A stretch of DNA of 64,000 nucleotides from positions 3,534,001-3,598,000 of the forward strand of contig CM037850.1 in NCBI GenBank assembly GCA_021234535.1, read 5' to 3'. This stretch comes from Stichopus chloronotus (taxonomy: Eukaryota; Echinodermata; Holothuroidea; Aspidochirotida; Stichopodidae). A program made the translations under genes and the position numbers. Under the pieces are notes generated by a model. The model had not been told where the DNA came from. It made no database searches and saw only the letters and a program-made list of their open reading frames with translations. This document shows positions 46,401 through 58,400 of this stretch, piece by piece; the stretch's first letter is position 1, and the number at the start of each line of letters is the position of its first letter.

Positions 46401-49400
46401 TTAGGATTTGATATGGCTATGTAAAGGCAGCTATAACTTGAAATATTCAGATAAGTATTTTAGGTTACGGGAATGTAAAATCAGCTATAACATGATACAT
46501 CTGTCTTCCAGATATACATGGTTCCCTCTGGTGATAATACAACCGAATATAACTTAATGCAACTGTCGTGCTCATAGGTACAAAACTTAAGATTTGATAT
46601 GACCGACACACTCAGATATGACGATCGTTATTTTCCTAGTGCACCTCTGTACAAGAACAATTAGTAAGGACGCCCATTTGGGGCCAGGGTCACATAAAAT
46701 TGCAGTTGCTGTCCATACACACACCTACATTGATGAATACATAAGGCATTGGTTACGGACTTTCAAACTGGACAAACATCGGACTTATGTGTTGCTGCTA
46801 ATACCCACAGTCACATCAAAGTCAGTAACGGACACTGTTTTAGTCACAACGACCTAATCTACTGCCACTGTTCTAGTCATAAAACATCCTCAGACATTTT
46901 GTGTATGATCATAATTCATCTCTGTTACTGACGCATATATGTTCGTTGTAGCCACAGTAACTTTGCAACCTAGTTGTGAACATTGTTGACTCGACGCAAA
47001 CTTTAAGATAACATAAAGGGGGAAAGGGCTAACGTTCTGATTTTATGCTGTCTTAAAACGAACGTTCATCACATTCGATTCATTTATTGATTGATGTGTC
47101 GATACAGTATTTTAAATTGATTTAATTTTTTACACACATCTACAATCTTAACTATCACTGTTAATATGATCATTTCATTACAGCCTTTTTAATTTACCTG
47201 CAATAGCACACACCCTTCCCCTTCGACATCTATGCGAACTGTATTGGGACACTGATTTATGGTACATTCCTCCATCAATAATTCATTTTCCTTGGTAACT
47301 TCAAAGGATTCTGACTGCAAGTTACCACTTGTGGTAGAAATATCAACATAAACTGTTTTGCTCTCGCTGTGAACACTTTCTGCATAAGCGGCAAGAGCCT
47401 CAAGTCCAATTACTGTGTCCTGTGGAGGTCGTGAGAAAAATATATCCTCACAGTGACGACTATAAATATGTTATAACACGGTTACGAGCAAAGTACAATT
47501 CCAAATGCGATTGTGGACTGACACCATGTCATTATTTTATGGGAGACATCTCAAGGGCTAAGTCAACTGATGTAACAAGGGGATGATAGACTAAAACGGA
47601 GAAGGTGGTTATTAAATGCAATAATAGTAATGGGGAATTAAATCAAAATTTACCAAATATGTACAATTTGAAAAGCAATACGACACATGACAATTAGTAC
47701 AAGCAAATGATTACATTACATAACAGAAAGAGAAACTACCTGTGTGGATGTGAATCCTCCGTGGCTGTTTCGTTGTTTGTTTAACCATTTCACGATGAGT
47801 CTTGCATCAACAAGTAACTCTGGATCGCCGATTTCCAAGTATAACAATAATATATATGCAGTCATTTCTATTTCTGTTGGATCCGTCTTGCAAGTATCTT
47901 CATCACCATTACAAGTAGGACCGTCCGACCGTGTCCAATGTATTGAACCATCTGGATCAGAAAAATAAAACAAACAATTAGGTCGAGTGATATTATATCT
48001 GCTACTTCTAACCTTCGGTGGGTCAATGTTTGTAAGTGGTAGTCGGCAATTCACATTGATCTCAAATGTTCCCATGTGGTTTAAGTCAACTTAGAATTCA
48101 ATCTGTACGAGTTGTCCTGAAAATGAAGCGTTGGGTAATACCTGGTACAGATGATTGCTGCATGTCACAGTGTTAATGCATATTAAACGTAAACTAATAG
48201 CACCAATGCATTATTTCTTTTTTAATTAACGATCAATAATGAAAGATGGATAACATTAATTTTTAATTATTATTATAAGTAGTAACTCGACTTCATTTCC
48301 TTGATTTGATTCATTTTTTCACTCTATTGTCACCTAATTGCTTGATAGAGAAACCCTAACGTCATATTGTAAAAGACGAACAACAGAAACATTGAATCAC
48401 CTTCGGCTCAATACCATACTGCAAATGTGAAGAGATTGGGCACTCAAGAGCCTGATATTTCACAAAATTGTAGGACGCTTTTTCTTTCTTTCTTTTTGGT
48501 GGAAACCATACCTAAAAAAACACGTTTCCTCTACAAATTATGCATATAAAAATAAATATCTATTTCAAAATAGCGACGTTGTGGAAATATGTAATGCAAC
48601 ACAGACAAAACTACTTGAATATCCTGTGTATTTTTCTTTTCATCATGACCTTCTTAAAAGAAAAAATACGATACTTTTAGGTGATCTAACAAACCTTGAT
48701 ATCCGCCATACAAAAACCTGAACCTAGTGTAAAAACCTTCCAATGGTGTAAAATAAATACGTGTGGAGTTTGTGGTGCTTTCCGTGAAAAAAAAAAATGT
48801 AGGTGTGTGTAAAAGAGGCACCACTGCAGTCTTGTTAGCGTTTATCTGTTTGGATTATCAAAATTAGCAGACAATGTTTTTGGAAGTAACAGATTTCATG
48901 ACAAACATACTAAATGATGGTGATAGGAACGTATTCACGAATTGCTTAATCAGAAGGAATACAGCCTCCCTGAAAAGGAAAAATTAATTCAATCAAAACA
49001 AGTTTGTGATTGGAAAACTTACCTCCTCCGTGCACTGCTCTTTCTTTAAGTTTTATCAATCCTCGTTCATAGAAATGATTTTCAGATTTCGCCAGGGTGT
49101 ATGTCACGAGCGCAAGAGTGTATGTATCTTCAATGCCATCATCAAGAGCATTAAATAAACAGATGACTGATCTGAACATAACAGAACTCTGTGGAAATAA
49201 ATAATTTCAGAATCCAGTTAGAGCATGTCGCGTTAACGTTATTAACTGCTGTGGTTCCCCAGACCTAAACTCAGTACCCCAATTGAAGAAAACACAAACA
49301 TGAAGTTAAATACATTAAATACATCGTTCGAAAACCAAAACAATGTGACCTTGAACGACAAATTTACAGTGTATTTTTTTTTGGGGGGGGGGGGGGTGAG

Positions 49401-52400
49401 CTACCTGAGGTTTGATAGAATAACTAGCTTTGAGGTGATGAAATTGATATGAGGCCGCAAGGCTTGATAAACAAGATAATGGCAGCTTCTATTCAGTCTG
49501 TTGAAATAAAGTATTTGTTTCTCTACAGGCTTATTAAGAAAGAAATAAATTAGTAAATATTTTATGTCAATTCTTACTTGGGGTAGCATTTAAGGCAACG
49601 AAGCTTAAAAGGATGGGCTAGCCACAAATGTAGCTTGGATATGTTGAAGAGTAAGTTTATCTAACCATTCTGGTGAAACTTCCATTCAGTTCCCATGTGT
49701 GGTTCTCAAGATATTACCAGTTGTAGTTACCCCCTTATCTACCAACTTAGAACTTGAGGCAAGCAGGAGTGACATCATCCCTCCTCACATGGCTGAATAG
49801 TCTTTGTTATCTTTATTATTGAATTTATTATTTTGACCTTGAAATCAATGGGCGGTCAGCTTAGGTACTGGTTATGTGAAGGTCGCAAAACTCTCATGCC
49901 CATCATACATTCACATTGTGATAGCACTAGATATTGAAGTATTAAATTTGGTGTCAACTTTAGAGAAAAACTTAGGATATTTTATCAATGTGTGCTTGCT
50001 TCAAGTCAACTGTTGGTAACAAATGTGGCAACTTCAACTGCTCATATCTCCGGAACCACACATGGGAATTGAATGGAAGTTTCACTGTAATGGTTGGATA
50101 AACTTACTCTTCAACACATCAAAGCTACATTTGTGGCTACACCATCCTTTTAAGGAGTTTTTGGACTCCACCACCTGCTGACCAGGTCGAGTAAGATGAC
50201 CCTTGTCGATTTTATTTTCTTTACTTGAACTGATCTTATGAAAGAAAACAAATTTCATATAAAGTTGTTGAATTGCTAATCACCCAACGTGACGTTGTAA
50301 TTTATAATTCAAAAGACTTCTTCCACGTTTGGAGTTGCCTAGGCTCGTAGAATAACTGTCTGAATTATTTTAGTTATAGAATTGTAACAATCGTGAATTG
50401 GAAAAAAAGAAAGAAAAAGAACGCAAGGATAAGGTAATCCCATAAAAATATTAATATTATCTTACTGTCACAGGCACCCCAGCTTCAAGCAAGGCGATGG
50501 TTGCATAAGCAGTTAAGGTCACTCCGTCGGTATGGCCACCCTGTTAAAAAGGAACACGCATTCGCCATGAATCATTTCGTGAACAATGATAGAAACTTTG
50601 AGCAATTCGACCTAATGTAACTAAGTAATACACGGACTGAATGAACACATAATTTTGTTCTTGGATCTTTCCGTCTGATGTGCAACTATTGTCAACAAGA
50701 GTAATACATAAGCTGCCTTACTAACCTGCATTGCTTTGTGGATGACTCTACCTCTCTGAATAAAGCAACCGCTGTCGTCATCTTGGGCGTTGAGTGTCAA
50801 CCACAGCCTCGTAACTTCTAAATCATGTTGATCAATTTCAATAAACTCAGAGGCGAGAGCGAAAGACTTCAAAACGAACGCAGTCAACCTGAAAATAGGA
50901 TACGACAATACCTTTTAATTCCTCGTGGTTGAATAACGCCTGGTCCTTTGTCATTATTACAAAGTAAAGTTCAGTGGATATATGTGAAGTTGAAAACATT
51001 TATATGAAGCTAGCGCAATTTTATATGGATTACATATCTTGCTTCATTATTCCTTAGCGTTGAAGGGTAAGGTATTTGTGTGCCTCACAACTGTAGTCTA
51101 ATGCTTGATACTAAACCCATGTGTTCCTCCAATGTGTTACCGTTGATTAAACTTGCTTACATATTTCCACTAGAGGATAAATACGACAGCAAAAGCTACA
51201 ATCATCTCCACCGGAAGACATTGTTAAGCAACAGTAATATCTATTTACCATGTACTCCCTTCGCCATCTCTTTGGCCGAACGCACTGTAAGAACCGTCGG
51301 TCAGTCTATACTGGAGCTCTCTTTCATAACCTATTTTGAATAATCATGTGATAGAATAATCGTTGGAGAAGTACGGCCGAAATAAAATAAAGCCCGTAGA
51401 AATATTACACCTTAGCGAAGACAGAAAACATGGATCAAATATTTAACAAGATGCAGACAAGACGTTTTACGATAAGTGTATGTTCCATATCACTATTGCT
51501 ACTGGTAATAGGGTTATGTTAGGGGAAATGTGTACATGTCATTTACATTGATATTTTACTGCCGGCAAAATGTATTCTTATGACTGGTGAAATCACATTA
51601 GTCATTGAGTAAAATATGCGTATGCGTATGTTTGGACCACCTTACCAATCCGACATTCTTCAGTTTCACTGGACTACCTCATAAATTAATCGACATTACC
51701 CAGAATGAATTACCAAATTAAAGAATTGTAGTCACTAGTCATAAGAATACATTTTGCTGGCAGTAGAATATCAATAAAAATGACATGGACACTTTTCAAA
51801 TTCAATACATTTATTTTTTTACGTATTTGCACCAGTCACAACGATGAATTATGTATCGAGTAAAACACCAACATGAATGGCATGGACCATCTTACCAGTT
51901 GGCTTTTTCATGAATCAATACAGCTAGTACCGGTCAGAAAGACACATATGTTTTCAGCAGAACATCGAACACGATGGGCTTGCAACATCTTACCAATCTC
52001 CATATATTCTTTGGCTTGTTGGTACACGTCCAGAAAATTTTCACGTTGACCGGTACGATCCAAATACATCAACACGAAAATATTTGGAGTAAATCTGACC
52101 ATGTTTTGTTCCCCACAACCGGTAGGCATGCGCAGAAGGGAGCCAAGATTTGTCAGAACTGGTCCTAGAATATTTCCTTTAAAAACAAATCCATTTCGAA
52201 TTTATTAAATATATGAAATTAAAGCCATCTGTAGATAGTTACTTTGAAAGGACCGCTCCCTGTTGGAAACGTCGACATTGCGAGAAATTCCCCGCTGCGA
52301 AGTCAAGGTCAGCATGTATGTCACTGATACCTTGTATCAGGATTCATGTCAGGAATCACCTCAACAACGAGGCTCATAGAGAGATATCTTTCAAAAGTTT

Positions 52401-55400
52401 CAGTGGTGAAGTACAGTCATCAAAACAAAACGAGAGATACAAAATGGTGTGTTTTCAGAAGAAATGTCTGACTTCCTACAACTCAATATTCCTTAACCAA
52501 AACATCTACAGAACTCATGTACACATTTTAGAACATGAATATGACGATCTTTTGTTCCATTTTGTTTGAACGCGACCGCTCTCTGTTGGAAACGTCCTTG
52601 CGATAAATTCCCCACAGCCAATTTAAGTCCCCATGTTTTTCACTGATACCTGGTATCAGGATTCATGTCAGGAAGGAAATGAACTTACACCAACAAGGAG
52701 GCTCATAGAGAGATACATTTCAAAAGATACAGTGGTGAAGTACAATCATCAAAACAAAACGAGAGCTACATAAAGGTGTGTTTTCAGGGGCAATGTCTGA
52801 CTTCCTTACAACTCAATATTCCCAGCTACGGAACTGTGCACGTTTTAGAACATGAACATGACGACTCTTTTTTTGGTACCATTTTGCTTGATCGACTCAC
52901 AAGAAAAGTAATATGCAAGTACATAATATTGGAAGCACAACTACATGATAAGCAAAGTAGGACTGTCTTTGCGTAAGTATCCATTTTTAGCTCAATAAAA
53001 ACTACATACCTAAAAATTACATACCTGTAAGCTGCACTTTACACTTATGTGTACCAGGCACGACACTGAAAGGAAATTCAAAGGTTACTTCTTGTGTAAC
53101 AGGGTCATCCTCTGAATATAGAATAGAGACAAATGGGCTATTTATACGGTTACATTTAGATATATGGTTTACGAGGAGGAGTGAGGCATAGTAAACATGA
53201 CACATAAGCAAAGACAAAGAAAACAATTTTACCAACATGGGAAGAAGAATAAGAAATCCAGATTCATTGTTTGTTTTTGATTACTATTCGACTTACATTA
53301 TTTATGGGAGATGGTGATTACTTAACTAGACTAGTTTGGGCTAATAATACAATAACATTTGCTTCAAGATAATATTGCTATTCTAAAGCACATTTCTCAA
53401 AGGTCATACCCAAACAAGGTATTGGTAATAGTGTGTTGTCCGTATAACCTGTCACACAAACCATACATCATTCATAGTAGTGATAAATGAAAAACCAAAA
53501 CAGTGAAATTTGCAAGTAAAACGTTCTACGTTTGTGGCTTGAAGAGATACGTTATCGTTCATATGCACACGTATCTTGTCGAAAACGAAACCTACTTTGG
53601 GATAATTTCATGATGAGAGATTGAGACCAACACGAATGTCATGGTAACTCTACACAATATAGCACATCTACCCTCACCTGAAGTAAAATTTTGTGAGATT
53701 TGACAGGGTACGTCACGAATACTTTAAAACACGCAGACATTTTTATACGATGAAAGATACAATTGGGCAAAACGGAATATGTAAGCAACGCCATAAAGGC
53801 AATGTTCCTCAGGTTAAGACTTCTTACCTTCTGTGCATATCATGAAGCTATTTAACCTCTCCCATTCACCGCCCTCAGCCTGAGGAGTGAAGTATTTGAA
53901 GATGTTATTGAACTACTGAGATTAACAACGATGTGTTAGGTGTTGCTAGAGTGTACTTTTGTAAGACCAGCCAAGTCTCTGAGGGCATTCAGCGAACCGG
54001 GTACGTTACCCATCATTTTCCTTCTAATTCATGTTTGCTATAGGAATAGAAAAGGATATGTGCAAATACTGACCTTGAGCAAATGTTATAATTCAAAAGG
54101 ACAAGTTAGATGTGAATACAGTGAATAAATTGCTTAGCGTTTAGTCCCTGACATGCATGATGCTTTTTGATGAGTTTCGAATGCCACACATGCTACGAAT
54201 GTTCTTCTTAGACAGTCCACATAGAGACAACATTAAAAGGGGCGTCGGTATGGACAACATTCAAAGCTTGGGGCAGTTTTTATTTTTGTGTGTGTCCAAT
54301 TTTCTTGAATTCATTCTGTCTACAAAGAATGAGTATGTAACAAATATTTATATGGAAAGTTTCATCATGAAACATTTCCTCCAGTTTCTCATCCTAACAT
54401 AGCACGGAGAGCTAACATTTTTACACGAAATGATATTTAAAATACATATCTCGAGAAATGATTGACACCTTTTGATAATATATTAGACAACTATCTTCAC
54501 AACTTGAGGATCGTTAAATTGATCTTCTGCAATATCCTTGAGGGAAAATTAAAAAAAATGAAATGTACTAAAATATTGATTTACAATGGTTTACTGTTGC
54601 AATAGGGGTATATCGAATAATCGCAAACGGTGAAACATTAATTGACTGAGATTGCTGGGATATGTAATCGTCAAAGAGATTCTTCGTCAGAAACAACTTG
54701 CTAGCAACGAACACTTAGAACCATCAAAATAAATTGTTGCATATACTAACTTCAACAAGGACAGTTTTGTTGACTGCATCCGAAACGCGTCGTAGTTTTT
54801 CTGTGTAATTTCCTGGTGTTCCACACGATTTTGACTCTTCTTCAGGAGGCACGTATTGACCACCAGCTGAGGTCAAAACAGAATTAATTGCAATGTAGAA
54901 CAATCTAACTTTGATCAATGTAAGCAACCAACAAGAGACGATATATCTTACTTATGTAGTTGAATAAACTCTGCTGAATGAGATGTATGTTCAACTAAAT
55001 CCTACACGAGTATTTAGACTCACAGAGGTACCAGAAACTGTCTCCGTAATGCCCCGGTCACATTATAGCAAATCGCGTACTGCGAAAGCTTGCAACTGGG
55101 TCATTTTTAAAATGTTTACTACATCTCCGAACGGACTGCGTCGAGTTGCATTGAGTTTGGGACTAGTTGCATAGGTTGCAGACGGGTCGCTAGTTGCTTC
55201 ATGTGCTCCGGTGCGCACCGAAGCACATGAAGCAACTGCTTGCAACTAGAAATACCTTGCAACTGGTTGCAGTCTGTTCGCCGATGTGCTGTAACAATGC
55301 TGAGATCTACTGCGCTTATCTCCGAGCATTCCCAACACGATCTGCGTCTAAACTAGCAACTATACGACAGACTGCAACAGTCTCATACATCTCATAGTCT

Positions 55401-58400
55401 CATACGGCGCTGTACTGCCAACATTCGCAACAATTAGCGCAGTACGGAGAACATCTTTTAACTCCCTAAACGCCGCCTACATGCAAATGTGCTACGAACA
55501 CACTGCGAACAAGCGCAACACTACGCAACAGCTACTGCAAATTAGTATTCGTCCTTTCCCTCCAACGTATTCTCTACCGCGCCTGATTGAAACCGGCTGC
55601 AAACAAGTCTCAACACGTTTGCAGCACGACGCAGCACGGCGATTGCACATATGGATTTCAACTATTCATAAAACAGCTTCCACATGTATATGGCAAGCCA
55701 AATACCCAATATATAGAGAAACCTGCATTATCGGTTGATAAACCAGTTTTATCAGTTGAAAAACCAGGTTTATCAACTGATAAGTCAGGTTGCTCGAATT
55801 ACTGGGCATATGGTGTCAATAAACTTGGTTTATCGGTCGAGAAACGTGGTTTATCGGTTGATAAACCTGGTTTATCAACCGATAATGCAGGTTTCTCGAA
55901 TTATTGGGCATTTGCCTTGCCATACACGTAACTCTTTTATACACTTGTGGGTATGTCTGACTGCAAACATGCGCCGATAGTAGCAGTACATGGCAAAACG
56001 TTCACAGTAGATTGCCGAACAGTCTGCAGACGTTGCATGCCCCATCGCAGCTCAGGCTCCGACCGTGTTGCGCGCATTCGTCGTCGTTCACCGATCGACG
56101 CAACACAGCGCAGCACATGCTGCAAATAGTTGCACGTTCTGGTTTGCAGACCATTCGGAATACATAGCAGTACAACGCAGAACAATGCAGCCAAGTTGCA
56201 GTACTGTCTGCGACACACTCCCGCCTCGATTGTAGACGGCACTTGTTGCAAGCAGTTGCATGCCATTTGCCATTCCATGAGTTGCAGTACTGTCGCAGAC
56301 ACGTTTTTTCGTACTGTGACCGAGGCATAAGACCGTTTCATTTGACTCACACCAAGACTAAAAGTTTTATTTTACTTTACCGGGCTTTGTATTTTAAGTC
56401 TTTGTTTATGTCTAAACAAAGTGATTAGGAATGCAGAAAGAAATGACATAAGGAAAGATTCCAAGAACGCTGCAATATTAGCATACATACACATAGAGAT
56501 GTTTCCCGTCGAGCATCACTTAAGTATCGACCTGTTTATTTAATGAAAGACATGGCTTCATCCGGACAAAAAAGGTTGAATGTCGATATTAGACGTGACT
56601 TCAGACTACATCAAACGACTCAGGGCTGAAAAGAATTTAGGCCTAAATCATAAGTGCAGGATAAAAGAGTTGAGCAACGACTGAAGCAGACGTTAGTTTA
56701 AATGAAGTTTTTGATGTTTTAGTGATTTAGATTAAAGGCGATAACTCTCCTCGTTGTCAGTCATTACTCTTTTGTGATTCGTGATCTCGTTCCTTGATTG
56801 GTGTAGTACATGGATTGCAAATGTAGCACTTAATTTACATGAAAATATCTGTTATGACTCAAATTTAATAGTTATTATTAACCATGAAATATCAGATTTT
56901 GCTTACTAATATTTTGCTAAATATTCCACCCATTCCTGACGTCCAATTACGCTACCACAACGCTAAACGAGTGATACAGCAGTGAACAAACCAACTCTCA
57001 AAATATTGATCAAAATTTGGTCCATAATCTGTTATCACCATGATCCCTCATCTTGCAAAATGTACAGAGAAATGTCCCAATCCCTAAGTGTTCCAACACC
57101 ACTACATGTGAAATGACTCACGATACGTGTAGATTTATGAAACCACTTTTGATACCTGCATTCATTATGGCAAGTTGCAGTATGTATCTGTTGTATAACA
57201 TCATTTTCATCATATGCATTTGTAAGTGTTTATTGCTCGTACTTACCAATGATTGGAATATGTCCTAGTGTTCTTGGAATAATGTTAAAATCAACACTGT
57301 CTGCTTGTCCACCACAAACACAAACGGATTGGAGAAGTTCCTCGTTCTGAATACTAAAGTATGATGAGGGTTCCAAATGCACTGCAACCTATAATTTACA
57401 TGGTAACAAAGTTACAAATGGAAAAGTAGGGATGTGAAGACCTTAATTCAAATTTGGGACTAACTCAAGTATATAATGTCCACAATACACTTTTTGTCAA
57501 TTCATCCACCTGAATGTTTCGTTAAATATAAAGATCACGTCTAGAATAGATTGTTTTTACCTCACCCACCACAGCAAAATGACCCTGTGTTCGAAGTAGG
57601 TGCATGACATATGTCATTTTCGTGGTCGACTACTATGTATAGACTGGAAACGATAAATGGTGGTCCTTTCCTCCGCTGATGTCAAATGCGAGTCATCAGA
57701 GCATTACTAGATTTTGCGAATGAACCTTCGCAATACAAATCCTTCTGCTAACCACTTAACGAGCTTTTAAATATTGTCACACCCCGGAGACTAACAATAG
57801 CAAGGAAACAAACTAATCGAACAAGTTGAGGGTACTCAGGCATGGCAATCATAAATCGGCCTCTGCAGAAAGTAAAATCCCACGTTACCGACTGAGGTAC
57901 ACACTATGTGAAATATTTTAGCGCAAAACAATAGAAACCAAACAAGCCATAGAACAAAGAACAAACAGTTATTCTTTTCCCCTAACAATCAAATACTTTA
58001 AATAATACAATAATTGTCTCTATCCTGAAATATTCTTATCAAAATTGAGAAATTACAATTAGGTTTGTACACAGTCACGATCTGAAAAAAAAAAAAAAAA
58101 AACTTACAGTAAAACATTCTGTGAAGTAGTTGAAAACAGTAATCTTCACTGGGAATTCTTCGTCACGTATCACTGAATATGGTAAAGTGGTCGAAATGAA
58201 GAAAGGCTGAAACACACGCAAGGAAATAGGCTCTGCTATTCCTACTCCGTGTTGTGAAGAAGTGCAGAATCCTGTGGTGATCCAGTCAGTTATCGAGTGA
58301 GGAACTGTATGCTGTACAGTGGTTACTCCTTCAGAGCTTTTATAAAAAGAAATGACATGAAATAGAATTGATATTTTAGTCATCCATAATTATTTCAATA

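Larger units (their letters stand above)
55047..56330. mobile_element. Inverted-repeat DNA element with TAA target duplication (PIF/Harbinger-like)
   Basis: A 1,278-bp insertion (55,050-56,327) is flanked by TAA on both sides. The left end TGCCCCGGTCACATTA and the right end read inversely, TGCCTCGGTCACAGTA, match over about 45 bp with gaps. Copy A lacks it and has CTTAAGACGATG at the site (about 16,711). It is GC-richer than its surroundings and holds two large palindromes. No intact transposase motif was recognised, so it is probably non-autonomous. The Harbinger assignment rests on the 3-bp target duplication. Confidence 0.78.

Noticed and set aside
55937..56350. Overlapping 60-137 codon frames on both strands of the TAA-flanked element
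   Set aside because: They overlap in several frames in a GC-richer, CpG-rich stretch, have no transposase motif, and some run past the element's end.
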